In this document: positions 8,003-16,790 of the stretch, piece after piece
Numbering within the stretch: the stretch's first letter is position 1
Layout: each line of letters begins with the position of its first letter
NCBI GenBank assembly: GCA_001443545.1
Contig: LMAD01000001.1
Coordinates: 62,001-126,000 of the forward strand
Direction of reading: 5' to 3'
Origin: Acidimicrobiaceae bacterium RAAP-2
GTDB taxonomy: Bacteria; Actinomycetota; Acidimicrobiia; Acidimicrobiales; RAAP-2
DNA: 64,000 bases
The notes under the pieces: generated by a model
What the model was told of the DNA's origin: nothing
The model's database searches: none
The model's input: the letters and a program-made list of their open reading frames with translations, nothing else
Translations under genes and position numbers: made by a program

Positions 8003-9157
8003 TCAGCGGAGTTGGTGCACGATTCGCGCGAGGATTCCGATCAGCGCATCCACGTCGGCGGCCGTGGTCTCGGCACCCATCGAGAACCGTATCGAGCCTC
8101 GCGCCCGGTCCGCCTCGATACCCATCGCCTCGAGGACGTGGCTCGACTGACTCGCCCCGCTCGAACAACTCGCGGCCGCCGAGGCGTAGACCCCGGCCCG
8201 GTCCAAGAGAAAGAGCAACTCGTCGCTCGCCAAACCGGCACACGTCACGTGCACCGTGCCCGCGACCCGCAACGCGGCGACACCCGTGACCGCACAACCC
8301 GGGAGCAACGACAGCGCGTTGATCAATCTGACCTGCAGTTCGTCGACCCGATCGTTCACCGCTTCGAGCTCGCGAGCCGTCGCCCGGACCGCGGCGGCGA
8401 GACCGACGGCGGCGGCCACGTCCACGGTGCCGCCCCGGTGTCCCTGCTCCTGACCACCACCGGGTACCAGCGCGTCGAAGGGTACCGACCCGCGTACCAC
8501 GAGCGCCCCGGCGTTGACCGGGCCGCCGAGCTTGTGCGCGCAGATCGACACCATGTCGACCGACGCCGTCACCGTGGGCAGGTAGAGCCACGGCGCCGCG
8601 GCGACCGCGTCGGTGTGCACGACCGTTCCGCCGTCGACCGCGCCTCGCGCCACCGCGGATACGCCGTCGAGCGGCTGGCGGACTCCCGTCTCGTTGTTCG
8701 CCGCCATCACGCTCACGATCGCCGTATCCGCTCCGACGGCTCCACGCAGCGAGTCGAGGTCGACCACGCCGTCTCCGTCGACGTCGACGTAGCGAACCGT
8801 CACGCTCGGGAAGTCGCGCGCCGCCATCGCCGCCGCGTCGAGCACGGCGTGGTGCTCGACGCGCGAGACCACGATCGACGTCGTCGCGTGGTGTCGCCGA
8901 TGGAAGTTCGCCACACCGGCAATCGCCAACTGGCACGACTCGGTACCGCCGCCGGTGAAGATGACCTCACCCGCTTGCGCACCGACGAACTGCGCGACTT
9001 CGTCGCGAGCCTCCTCGACCGCGCGGCGAGCCTCGCGCGCCGCTCGGTGGCTTCCCGAAGGGTTGCCGACGACGCCGTGCTGCCACGGCTCCATGGCCGC
9101 AGCCACTTCGTCGCGCCTCGGCGCGGACGCCGCGTGATCGAAGTAGTACGACGCCAT
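8003..9157 (-). CDS. Cysteine desulfurase (IscS/NifS family)
   Basis: A 384-residue PLP enzyme that takes sulfur from cysteine to form a persulfide. It begins YYFDHAASAP, has the PLP lysine in CAHKLGG, and the catalytic cysteine near residue 331 in the loop SAAASCSSG. The loop length and the sequence before SSH suggest a class I (IscS-type) enzyme. It lies directly upstream of mnmA, which needs an IscS-type sulfur donor, making tRNA thiolation its most likely main job. The chosen ATG shares a base with the stop of the upstream aldehyde dehydrogenase (TGATG); a GTG three bases earlier is an alternative start. Confidence 0.92.
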   Translation of the reverse strand: MASYYFDHAASAPRRDEVAAAMEPWQHGVVGNPSGSHRAAREARRAVEEARDEVAQFVGAQAGEVIFTGGGTESCQLAIAGVANFHRRHHATTSIVVSRVEHHAVLDAAAMAARDFPSVTVRYVDVDGDGVVDLDSLRGAVGADTAIVSVMAANNETGVRQPLDGVSAVARGAVDGGTVVHTDAVAAAPWLYLPTVTASVDMVSICAHKLGGPVNAGALVVRGSVPFDALVPGGGQEQGHRGGTVDVAAAVGLAAAVRATARELEAVNDRVDELQVRLINALSLLPGCAVTGVAALRVAGTVHVTCAGLASDELLFLLDRAGVYASAAASCSSGASQSSHVLEAMGIEADRARGSIRFSMGAETTAADVDALIGILARIVHQLR

Positions 9158-10521
9158 CACGCCACGTAGTAGGACTTGATGTTCGTGAACTCCTTGATGC
9201 CGTAGGCGGAGAGTTCGCGGCCGAAACCGGAGTTCTTCGTACCACCGAACGGCAGTTCGGGCATCGAGGCGACCACCGCGTTCGCGAAGACGACGCCCAC
9301 GTCGAGTCCGGCGATGGCCGCGTCGATCTCAGCGTCGTCGGTCGACCAGATCGATCCGCCGAGCCCCCACGGCGTCGCGTTGGCGTAGGCGATTGCCGCG
9401 TCGAGGTCCTCGGCGACGTGCACCACCGCAACCGGCCCGAAGAGCTCCTCGCTACCGGCGCGTGAATCACTCGGCACGTCGGTCAACACGGTGGCCGGGT
9501 AGAAGTACCCCTCGCGCTCCAGCGGTGCACCACCCGAGTGCACGACGGCACCGGCCTCGACCGACGATGAGACCTGCTCGGCCAACTGGTTGAACTGCGA
9601 GGCGGACACGATCGGTCCGAGCACGGTCGACGGATCCATGGGATCGCCCGTCGGCACCGCGGCCATCGCCGCGCTGAACCGGCTGATGAATTCATCGGCC
9701 CGTTCGCGCACGACGATGAACCGCTTGGACGCGATGCACGCCTGTCCGTTGTTCTGCACTCGCGCGGTAACCGCCATCGGCACGACGGCGTCCAGGTCGG
9801 CGTGGACACCGACGATGAACGGGTCCGATCCACCGAGCTCGAGCACGCACTTCTTCAAATGGGCCCCGGCGAGCGCCGCCACCGATCGACCGGCGCGCTC
9901 CGAACCGGTGAGGGTGACGCCGACGACCCGGGGATCGGCGATGATGGCCTCAATGGCGTCGACCTCGACGAAGAGGTTCGTCATGACACCATCGGGAAAA
10001 CCGGCGCGACGGAAGAGCTCCTCGATGTACTGCGCGCTACCGGGGACGTTCGGCGCGTGCTTCAGCAAGACCACGTTGCCGGCCATGATCGACGGGACGC
10101 CGAAACGCACCACCTGCCACAGCGGGAAGTTCCACGGCATGATCGCCAAGATCGCGCCCACCGGGTCGAAGCGCACCCCGCTACGCCGCCCGCTCGTCAC
10201 GATGGGCTCGGGTGCCAAGAACTCCTCGGCGTGATCGGCGAAGTACCGCATCGTCGAGGCGCACTTGAAGGCCTCGCCCTTCGCGGCGGCGAACGTCTTG
10301 CCCATCTCACTGGTCAGCAGCTCGGCGATGACGGGAATCTCGCCCTCGATGAGTTCGGCGGCGGTCCGCATGAGCGTGGCCCGCTGGGCTGGCTGCGTCG
10401 CACGCCACTGGGTGAAGGCGGCGCTGGCGCGTTCGAGGCGAGAATCGAGTTGCGCGGGCGTGTGCGCGGCGTACTCGGCGATGCGTTCGCCCGTGGCGGG
10501 GTTCGTGGCAACAAATGGCAT
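9157..10521 (-). CDS. NAD(P)-dependent aldehyde dehydrogenase, succinate-semialdehyde dehydrogenase-like
   Basis: A 454-residue aldehyde dehydrogenase. The catalytic glutamate is in LELGGSDPF and the nucleophilic cysteine in NNGQACIASKR. The start (MPFVATNPATGE) and overall length resemble GabD1-type succinate-semialdehyde dehydrogenases. The ATG was preferred over an in-frame start at 10554 because it matches the family N-terminus. It begins four bases after the MFS exporter stop codon, and its stop abuts the cysteine desulfurase start, so it sits inside a compact run of minus-strand genes. The real substrate is uncertain. Confidence 0.88.
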   Translation of the reverse strand: MPFVATNPATGERIAEYAAHTPAQLDSRLERASAAFTQWRATQPAQRATLMRTAAELIEGEIPVIAELLTSEMGKTFAAAKGEAFKCASTMRYFADHAEEFLAPEPIVTSGRRSGVRFDPVGAILAIMPWNFPLWQVVRFGVPSIMAGNVVLLKHAPNVPGSAQYIEELFRRAGFPDGVMTNLFVEVDAIEAIIADPRVVGVTLTGSERAGRSVAALAGAHLKKCVLELGGSDPFIVGVHADLDAVVPMAVTARVQNNGQACIASKRFIVVRERADEFISRFSAAMAAVPTGDPMDPSTVLGPIVSASQFNQLAEQVSSSVEAGAVVHSGGAPLEREGYFYPATVLTDVPSDSRAGSEELFGPVAVVHVAEDLDAAIAYANATPWGLGGSIWSTDDAEIDAAIAGLDVGVVFANAVVASMPELPFGGTKNSGFGRELSAYGIKEFTNIKSYYVA

Positions 10522-10525
10522 GGGT

Positions 10526-11776
10526 CTAGTCTGCCAGCAATCGCGAATGGCCAATTGGGGCTGCCGCGAATTCAGCCCAGAACGTCGGCCGGATCACCGA
10601 GACCGACACCACGACCGCCGCCAACGCGAGGGCGCTCACCGCCGTGATCGGCCGCACACCCCACCACCGCGCCATGGAGGCTTGGGCGACGGCGCCGATT
10701 GGGTAGGCGATCGAGAGCGAGAGCGTGTACAACGACAGGATCCTCGAGCGCTCCTTCGCCGGCGCGTGCAGTTGCACCGACGTGATCAGGCCGGTGAGCG
10801 TGCCGACGTACGCGCCGCCCAGCACCACGAGTGCGACCATGGCGAGCCCCAGCGAGGGGGCCAACGCGTAGAGACCCTCGCTGACCACGGCCATCACGAT
10901 CGAGAGTCGCAGCACGAACACCCGCGACGTTCGCCGCGCCACCATCGGGAGGGTCACGGCACCGACCACGGCCCCGACGCCCTGGGCCGAGACCAGCCAC
11001 GACGTTCCGACCTTGCCCGCGTGCAGGACCTGGATCGCCATCGCCGGAACGAGGGCGATGAAGGGACTCACCGTCAGCGCCACGACGGCGACGGCGATGA
11101 TTGGATAGCGGCATCCGTTGATCGACCACGCGCGCCGCGCGCCGTCCACGGTCTCGCCCCACAACCGAACCGGCTCGACCACCCGGGGGCGCGGGGCACT
11201 GCGGACGAACAGGAACGCGATCACCACGAAGAGGAACGTCGCGGCGTTGATCGCGAAGCACCAGCCCGGTGAGCCCACCGTGAGCACCACAGCGGCCAGG
11301 ACGGGGCCGACGACGCGCCCGAGGTTGAACTGCGCCGACGAGAGCGAGACTGCCGCGAGGACCTCGCCGCGGTCCACCAGGTCCGGCAGCAGCGACTGCC
11401 AGGCCGGCCAGGCCGCCGCACTGGCCAGTCCCTCGATGATGGCGAGGTAGCACGCCAGTGACGGTGAGAGGTGCCTCGTGAGTTGGGCTACCGCGAGCGC
11501 GGCCGCGGCGACGGTCATCACCACGTTGTTGGACTGGATCCAACGCTGGCGATTCCAACGGTCGGCCACGAGTCCGCCGAGTGGCGAGCCGACGAGGCTG
11601 GGTACCCACGCGGCGGCGGTCACCAGACCGAGCCATACCGTGTTGTGCGTGGTTTGGGTGAGATAGACCCCGAGGGCGACCGACTGCATCCAGGTGCCGG
11701 TCGAGGAGATGAACGACGCCGACAGGGCCAGGGCGAAACTCCGGTGTCGAAGCGGGGCGAAGGACGCGTTCGGCAT
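10526..11776 (-). CDS. MFS transporter, EntS-like (MFS_3) exporter
   Basis: A 416-residue membrane protein with about 12 hydrophobic segments. The N-terminus FAPLRHRSFA and the GGLVADRWNRQRW loop after helix 2 are typical of the MFS_3/enterobactin exporter EntS group of drug and siderophore exporters. The substrate is unknown. It lies immediately upstream of the aldehyde dehydrogenase with a four-base gap. A TAACGT hexamer lies eight bases before the ATG. Confidence 0.85.
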   Translation of the reverse strand: MPNASFAPLRHRSFALALSASFISSTGTWMQSVALGVYLTQTTHNTVWLGLVTAAAWVPSLVGSPLGGLVADRWNRQRWIQSNNVVMTVAAAALAVAQLTRHLSPSLACYLAIIEGLASAAAWPAWQSLLPDLVDRGEVLAAVSLSSAQFNLGRVVGPVLAAVVLTVGSPGWCFAINAATFLFVVIAFLFVRSAPRPRVVEPVRLWGETVDGARRAWSINGCRYPIIAVAVVALTVSPFIALVPAMAIQVLHAGKVGTSWLVSAQGVGAVVGAVTLPMVARRTSRVFVLRLSIVMAVVSEGLYALAPSLGLAMVALVVLGGAYVGTLTGLITSVQLHAPAKERSRILSLYTLSLSIAYPIGAVAQASMARWWGVRPITAVSALALAAVVVSVSVIRPTFWAEFAAAPIGHSRLLAD

Positions 11777-11809
11777 GCCCGCCCACGTTACCGGTCGATG
11801 GTCACCAAC

Positions 11810-11923
11810 TCAGCCGCGACGACGACGCGGACGGAGCGCAAACCACCAGACCGACAGGACGGTGAGCACCACCCCCGCGATCCCGAGGGACGATTTGGAC
11901 CGCTTCGCTGTTGGCTCTTCCAC
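11810..11923 (-). CDS. Possible 37-residue single-pass membrane microprotein
   Basis: A GTG-initiated reading frame of 37 codons encodes an acidic/polar start (VEEPTAKRSK), one hydrophobic stretch (LGIAGVVLTVLSVWWFAL), and an Arg-rich end (RPRRRRG). This is a typical tail-anchored microprotein layout. It sits in the otherwise empty gap between yceI and the MFS gene, 33 bases before the MFS start and on the same strand. No good Shine-Dalgarno is seen. It could be a chance frame; another frame of 62 codons also covers the region but has no such protein-like pattern. Confidence 0.4.
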   Translation of the reverse strand: MEEPTAKRSKSSLGIAGVVLTVLSVWWFALRPRRRRG

Positions 11924-11935
11924 GGAACCATGGTA

Positions 11936-11973
11936 TCGACGAAGCCGGGAGCGGATGCCCCCGGCTTCGTCGA
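11936..11973. terminator. Perfect 14-bp hairpin downstream of yceI
   Basis: The arms TCGACGAAGCCGGG and CCCGGCTTCGTCGA are separated by ten bases. It follows the yceI stop on the minus strand. A second, shorter hairpin (GCGCCGC / GCGGCGC, 11981-11997) lies between it and yceI. There is no strong U-tract on the minus strand, so termination is likely but not certain. Confidence 0.6.
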
Positions 11974-12003
11974 CATTTTCGCGCCGCGCTGCGGCGCAAT
12001 GGC

Positions 12004-12549
12004 CTAGTCCTGCTTAGCGGCTTCCACGTTGAGCTCAACGACGACCTTGTTGCCAACGACCAAGGAACCGTTCTCCAGCGCACCTTCGAAGCTGACGTTG
12101 AAGTCACGACGGTCGATCTCGGCGAACGCCTCGAATCCGACGACGGTGGCGCCCGGCGCCATGCCCGCGCCCGAGCCGAGGAACTCGACGTTGAACGTGA
12201 CCGCTTTGGTGACACCACGAACCGTCAAATCGGCCACCATCTCGAACTTGTCGCCACCCTTGTCGGTGAGCTTGGTCGAGGTCAAGGTGAGCGTCGGGTG
12301 GTTCTCCAGGTCGAGGAAGTCCGCGCTCTTGAGGTGACCGTCACGCATGTCGTTGTTGGTCGTGATGCTCGCGGCCTGAACGGTCGCCTCGACCGACGAG
12401 GACGCGACCGAGTCACCGATGGTGACGGTGCCGGCGAATTCGCCGAAATGCCCACGGACCTTCGCGGCGACTAAGTGGCGCGCGACGAAGCCGACGGTCG
12501 AGTGAACGTTGTCGATGACGTAGACGCCGGGAGCGGGAAGGTTGCTCAT
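12004..12549 (-). CDS. YceI-family lipid/isoprenoid-binding protein
   Basis: A 181-residue YceI-domain protein, a beta-barrel fold that binds long-chain isoprenoids or lipids. The N-terminal pattern IDNVHSTVGFVARHL, a central SADFLDLENHPTL segment, and LTVRGVTKAVTF are characteristic. No signal peptide is present, as is usual for actinobacterial YceI proteins, so it is probably cytoplasmic. The ATG follows an AGGAG Shine-Dalgarno; an upstream in-frame start at 12621 would reach into the operator and is rejected. It is divergent from a marR gene and shares the control region, so MarR probably represses it. Confidence 0.92.
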   Translation of the reverse strand: MSNLPAPGVYVIDNVHSTVGFVARHLVAAKVRGHFGEFAGTVTIGDSVASSSVEATVQAASITTNNDMRDGHLKSADFLDLENHPTLTLTSTKLTDKGGDKFEMVADLTVRGVTKAVTFNVEFLGSGAGMAPGATVVGFEAFAEIDRRDFNVSFEGALENGSLVVGNKVVVELNVEAAKQD

Positions 12550-12591
12550 TGTTTTCTCTCCTAGGTAGAAACACGGTTTTGTGTTGACCTC

Positions 12592-12621
12592 ATTATAGTT
12601 GCATCTACAACTATTTGTCAA
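12592..12621 (-). promoter_or_regulatory. Consensus sigma-70-type promoter of yceI
   Basis: On the minus strand a perfect TTGACA (12616-12621) and a perfect TATAAT (12592-12597) are 18 bases apart. This is the strongest promoter match seen in the window. Confidence 0.85.
12595..12614. promoter_or_regulatory. MarR-type operator between yceI and marR
   Basis: A perfect inverted repeat ATAGTTG-N6-CAACTAT occupies the spacer and part of the -10 box of the yceI promoter. The size and symmetry suit a dimeric winged-helix regulator. A second, imperfect A/T-rich site follows at about 12623-12640, next to the marR promoter. Confidence 0.75.
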
Positions 12622-12648
12622 GAATTAATTGTATAACTAAGAATCTGC

Positions 12649-12654
12649 TAAACT
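12649..12654 (+). promoter_or_regulatory. -10 element, leaderless-type, for marR
   Basis: TAAACT lies six bases before the ATG at 12661, so the mRNA probably starts at the initiator codon. Confidence 0.55.
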
Positions 12655-12660
12655 GGCACC

Positions 12661-13119
12661 ATGCAACTCGACCCCAGCGCCTGCCCATCGGGAGATGAGA
12701 AGGTCACGTTGTTCGGGCTCTTGCTCGAGACGAATGCCCGATTGGCGCGCGGTCTCGGCGTCGAGCTCGAAGCGACGTGCGAACTGCCCCTCGCCTGGTT
12801 CGAGGTCCTGCTCCAGTTACGCAAGTCCCCCGACGGACGCCTCAAGATGAGCCAGATTGCCGACGCGATCGTCCATTCCACCGGGGGCACGACCCGCCTC
12901 ATCGACCGACTCGAAGAGACGGGACTCGTCGCACGAACCCTCTGCCCCACCGACCGCCGAGCGATTCACGTCGCCATCACCCCAGCCGGCAACGACAAAC
13001 TCGACGCCGCACTCGCGGTCCACCTCGACTACCTGGACCAGCACCTCGCCGGGAGGCTCAGCGAAGTCGAACGACGTTCGCTGTCGGCCCTGCTTGGAAA
13101 ACTGAACTCGGCCGTTTAG
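12661..13119 (+). CDS. MarR-family transcriptional regulator
   Basis: A 152-residue winged-helix protein. It contains the MarR core: an N-terminal dimerisation helix, then LKMSQIADAIVHSTGGTTR as the recognition helix region and the wing around CPTDRRAIHVAITPAG. It is divergent from yceI across a 111-base region that holds a palindromic operator, so it most likely represses yceI and itself. The ligand is unknown; MarR proteins commonly sense phenolics, lipids or oxidants. The TAG stop overlaps the ileS stop on the other strand. Confidence 0.9.
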   Translation: MQLDPSACPSGDEKVTLFGLLLETNARLARGLGVELEATCELPLAWFEVLLQLRKSPDGRLKMSQIADAIVHSTGGTTRLIDRLEETGLVARTLCPTDRRAIHVAITPAGNDKLDAALAVHLDYLDQHLAGRLSEVERRSLSALLGKLNSAV

Positions 13120-16100
13120 ACGCGCTCGATCCACGCGAAGGCCACCCGTCCATCGTCGAGTTCGAGCGCGGTGGCGGGTTGCGCGAGACTTCCCGTGTTC
13201 ACTTCCGTAGCGAGCACCTCACGCGATAACAGCGCGAAACCGTCCACGAGGTCGTCGAGGCCACTGACCGTCACGCGAATGTGATCGGACACGTCAAGCC
13301 CCGTCGACTTGCGCAGGTCCTGGATCTGGCGAACCACGTCGCGCAGGTAGCCGCGACGACGAAGCCCGTCGTCGAGCGCCAGATCGAGGGCGATCACCTC
13401 GACGCCGTCGCGCGAGACGGCGAACCCGCCTTGGCTGCGGACCCGTAACTCCAGGTCCTGCGAGCCGAGGTCGAAACCACCCGTCGAGAGCTCGACGCGC
13501 ACCGTCTCACCCCGTTCGAGCGCGGCGGCGGCGACCACCGGGTCGAGCGCGGTGAGGGCCGGGCGAAGCTCCTTGACCGCCTCGCCGAGACGCGGACCGA
13601 CCGACCGAAAGTTTGGCACCAGCTCGAAGCTGAGCACCTCGGCCAACTCCGTGCCGTATTCGAGGACGTCCACGTTCAACTCGTCCTCGACGACGTTGGC
13701 TGGCGGACGCGCCGAGTCGTTGGGCAAGAACACCAGGGCGCGCGCGAGGGGCTGACGAACTTTCACCCCCGCCTCCGCCCGCGCCGCGCGACCGAGCGAC
13801 GTCAGCCGGCGAGCCACGGCCATCGAACGTTCGAGATCCCGGTCGACCAGGTTCGGCCGAGCGGCGGGCCAGTCCTCGAGGTGGACCGACGCCGTCGGCT
13901 CCACCTCGTTCAACTCTCGATAGAGCCGATCGGCGACGAAGGGTGTGAAGGGCGCCATCAGCAAGGTGATCCGCGCCAGGACCGTGTGCAGGGTGGCGTG
14001 CGCCGCGAGTGAATCCGACGCCGGGGCGTCCGGATCGGTTCGCCAGAACCGTCGGCGGCTGCGTCGCACGTACCAGTTCGACAGGTCGTCGATCAGTGAG
14101 GACAGGGCGTCAGTGCCGCCGAGCGGTTCGTAGCCGTCGAGAGCCGTGGTGACCGCCGCCGTCGTACTCTCGAGGCGAGAGAGGATCCACCGGTCCATGT
14201 CGCTGCGATCTCGTTCGCTCGGAATCGCCGGGTCGGCCGGATCGAAGCCGTTCAACGCCGCGTAGGTCGTGAAGAAACTGAAGGTGTTCCAGAGGGTCGC
14301 CAGCGTCTCGCGCAACGACGCGTCAATCGCCCCAAGACCGGCCCGCGTCGAGGTCCACGGTGAGCCCTGGGAGAACATCCACCACCGAAGAGGGTCGGCC
14401 CCGCGCGTCGACAGGACCTCCCAGGGGTCGATGACGTTGCCGACGGATTTGCTCATCTTGCGACCCTGCTCGTCGACGATGTGACCGAGGCACAGCACGT
14501 GCTGGTAGGGCGTACCGCCGAACACGAGCGTGTTGACCGCGAGTAGCGAGTAAAACCAGCCCCGCGTCTGGTCGATAGCCTCGGCGACGAGTTGGGCCGG
14601 GAACTGCATCGCGTCGGACGAACCCTCCACGTGCGGAAACCCAACTTGGGCCGCGGGCATCGCGCCGGAGTCGAACCACGCGTCGATCACCGGTTCGACC
14701 CGGCGCGCCTCGAGGCCGCACGTTGGGCAGTCGAAGGTCACGTCGTCGATGTACGGTCGATGCGGATCGAGGTCGGAGAGGTCGCGACCGGCGAACGAAC
14801 CGAGTTCGGCCCGAGAGCCGATGCAGGTCAGGTGTCCATCCTCACATCGCCAGATCGGCAGCGGCGTGCCCCAGAAGCGGTCGCGCGACAGCGCCCAGTC
14901 GACGTTGTTGGCGAGCCACTCCCCGAAGCGGCCGTCGCGGATGTGCGCGGGGTGCCAGTCGATGGTCGCGTTCTCGCTCAGCATCGCCTCCTTGAACTGA
15001 CTCGTCGCGATGTACCAGCTCGGCTTGCCCCAATAGATCAGCACCGTTCCGCACCGCCAACAGTGTGGGAGCGCGTGCGTGAAGTCCATTCGACGCATCA
15101 GGATTCCCCGCCGTTCGAGCTCGTCGTTGATCGCGTGGTTGGCGGCGCGCACGTCTTGGCCCTCCAGCCACGCGATTGCGGCCGTGAAGGTACCGTCGGG
15201 ACCGACCGGGTTGACCGTCGGCAGCCCGTTTTCTCGAGCCACCTGTCGGTCGATCTCGCCGAAGGCCGGCGCCTGGTGCACGAGTCCCGTACCCTCCTCG
15301 GTGGTCACGTAGTCGGCGGCGACCACGTAGCAGGCGTCGACGCCGTCGGGCAGTTCCACGTCCGTGAACGGCCGTTCGTAGTGCAACCCGACCAACGCCG
15401 TCCCGAGGAACGTCGCCGAGACGTGCGCGTCGGCGCCGAACACGGACTCGACGAGGTCGTGGGCGACGACGATCCCGTCGACGACGCCGTAGACGATCGA
15501 GGGGTTCACCGCGACGGCGACGTTGGACAGGAGGGTCCAGGGCGTCGTCGTCCACACCGCGAGGTGCGTGACGCCACCGAGGCCGTGGGCCGCGGCGTCG
15601 GTCACGGCCAGCCGGACGTACGCGCTCTCGTCCACTTCGTCGGTGTACACCCCCGGTTGACCGAGTTCATGACTCGACAACGCGGTGCCACAGCGCGGAC
15701 AGTACGGCACGACCTTGAGGTCCTCGTAGAGCAGTCCACGAGTGAAGAGCTGCTGCAACTGCCACCAGACGGACTCGACGTAGGAGGGATTGAACGTGAA
15801 GTACGCGTGCTCCATGTCGGTCCAGTAGCCGATTCGCTCGGTGAGCCGTTCGAACTCACCGACGTAGGTCATCACTGACTCCCGGCACAGCCTCGTGAAC
15901 TCGGTGATGCCGACTTCCTCGACGATCGCGCGCTTGCCCGAGATGCCGAGCGCCTTTTCGACCTGCACTTCGACGGGCAGCCCGTGCGTATCCCAGCCCG
16001 CGCGACGGGCCACGAAGTGGCCGCGCATCGTTTGATAGCGGCAGAACAAGTCCTTGTAAATACGCGCCCAGACGTGGTGGAGGCCCGGCTTGCCATTGGC

Positions 16101-16247
16101 CGTCGGCGGCCCTTCGTAAAACACCCACGGCTCAGCCCCCGCGCGCTGGGTCATCGAACGCGAAAAGACGTCGTTGGCCTTCCAGCGCGCTAGTTCGGCC
16201 TCCTCGAGGCCCACGAAGTCAAAGTCGGCGCTGACGGGTTGAAACAC
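13116..16247 (-). CDS. ileS: Isoleucyl-tRNA synthetase
   Basis: A 1043-residue class I synthetase that charges tRNA(Ile). The HIGH-type motif is in TANGKPGLHH and KMSKS is in GRKMSKSVGN. Between them lies the CP1 editing domain and several CxxC pairs (CPRCG, CWRCG, CPTCG). The length and N-terminus fit the longer, eukaryote-like IleS type found in actinobacteria. The start is a GTG four bases after AGGAG. The distance to the divergent acetyltransferase gene is only 72 bases, too short for the T-box leader often found before ileS. Confidence 0.97.
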   Translation of the reverse strand: MFQPVSADFDFVGLEEAELARWKANDVFSRSMTQRAGAEPWVFYEGPPTANGKPGLHHVWARIYKDLFCRYQTMRGHFVARRAGWDTHGLPVEVQVEKALGISGKRAIVEEVGITEFTRLCRESVMTYVGEFERLTERIGYWTDMEHAYFTFNPSYVESVWWQLQQLFTRGLLYEDLKVVPYCPRCGTALSSHELGQPGVYTDEVDESAYVRLAVTDAAAHGLGGVTHLAVWTTTPWTLLSNVAVAVNPSIVYGVVDGIVVAHDLVESVFGADAHVSATFLGTALVGLHYERPFTDVELPDGVDACYVVAADYVTTEEGTGLVHQAPAFGEIDRQVARENGLPTVNPVGPDGTFTAAIAWLEGQDVRAANHAINDELERRGILMRRMDFTHALPHCWRCGTVLIYWGKPSWYIATSQFKEAMLSENATIDWHPAHIRDGRFGEWLANNVDWALSRDRFWGTPLPIWRCEDGHLTCIGSRAELGSFAGRDLSDLDPHRPYIDDVTFDCPTCGLEARRVEPVIDAWFDSGAMPAAQVGFPHVEGSSDAMQFPAQLVAEAIDQTRGWFYSLLAVNTLVFGGTPYQHVLCLGHIVDEQGRKMSKSVGNVIDPWEVLSTRGADPLRWWMFSQGSPWTSTRAGLGAIDASLRETLATLWNTFSFFTTYAALNGFDPADPAIPSERDRSDMDRWILSRLESTTAAVTTALDGYEPLGGTDALSSLIDDLSNWYVRRSRRRFWRTDPDAPASDSLAAHATLHTVLARITLLMAPFTPFVADRLYRELNEVEPTASVHLEDWPAARPNLVDRDLERSMAVARRLTSLGRAARAEAGVKVRQPLARALVFLPNDSARPPANVVEDELNVDVLEYGTELAEVLSFELVPNFRSVGPRLGEAVKELRPALTALDPVVAAAALERGETVRVELSTGGFDLGSQDLELRVRSQGGFAVSRDGVEVIALDLALDDGLRRRGYLRDVVRQIQDLRKSTGLDVSDHIRVTVSGLDDLVDGFALLSREVLATEVNTGSLAQPATALELDDGRVAFAWIERV

Positions 16248-16307
16248 GATGCTCCTTCACTGAGTCTTCTCATCGTACTAATCGACCCGGTGCGCCCGGT
16301 TGCCCCG

Positions 16308-16313
16308 TAGGGT
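16308..16313 (+). promoter_or_regulatory. -10 element, leaderless-type, for GNAT gene
   Basis: TAGGGT lies exactly six bases before the GTG at 16320. Confidence 0.55.
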
Positions 16314-16319
16314 GGAACG

Positions 16320-16790
16320 GTGCCAATCGCGATCACCGACGAGCCGGTCGAGGCCAGTGGCCCGATGAGCCTGATTTACGCCGCGGTCGACGAGCTCGAG
16401 CGACGATACGGCCAAGCCGACGATGGCCCACACCTCACCTACGACGAACTGGGGCCGCCCCGGGGGTTCTTCCTCGTCGCGCGCCTCGACGGTGATCTCG
16501 CCGGCGGCGCCGGGCTCCGTCCGATCGGTGACCCATCGGCCCAGTTCGGCGAGGTGAAACGCCTCTGGGTCCGCCCCGACCTACGACAACGGGGCGTCGC
16601 CAAGGCACTCATGGACGCCGTGGTCGAGCGCGCTCGCGAACTCCGGTATCGGCAGTTGTACCTCGAGACGGGACGAGCTCAGCCCGAGGCCCAGGCGCTC
16701 TACGCGCGAATCGGTTGGCAGCCGGTGGACGCGTTCCCGCCGGGCGCCTACACCCACCCCGCGGCGTCACGCTTCACGTTATCGCTTTGA
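16320..16790 (+). CDS. GNAT-family N-acetyltransferase
   Basis: A 156-residue single-domain acetyltransferase that would transfer an acetyl group from acetyl-CoA to an amine. The acetyl-CoA pyrophosphate-binding motif is RPDLRQRGVAKAL, preceded by beta strands EVKRLWV, and the C-terminal part contains LYLETGRAQPEAQALYARIGW. The substrate is not known. It starts at a GTG with an appropriately placed TAGGGT and has no Shine-Dalgarno. Its 3' end overlaps the convergent HAD gene by 17 bases. Confidence 0.87.
   Translation: MPIAITDEPVEASGPMSLIYAAVDELERRYGQADDGPHLTYDELGPPRGFFLVARLDGDLAGGAGLRPIGDPSAQFGEVKRLWVRPDLRQRGVAKALMDAVVERARELRYRQLYLETGRAQPEAQALYARIGWQPVDAFPPGAYTHPAASRFTLSL

Noticed and set aside
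10572..11786. A 404-codon frame overlapping the MFS exporter in another phase
   Set aside because: It is Arg/Gly-rich with no hydrophobic helices, while the chosen frame has 12 membrane segments and a conserved motif loop.
16248..16319. Possible T-box leader of ileS
   Set aside because: Only 72 bases separate ileS from the divergent gene, and no T-box or specifier structure is visible.
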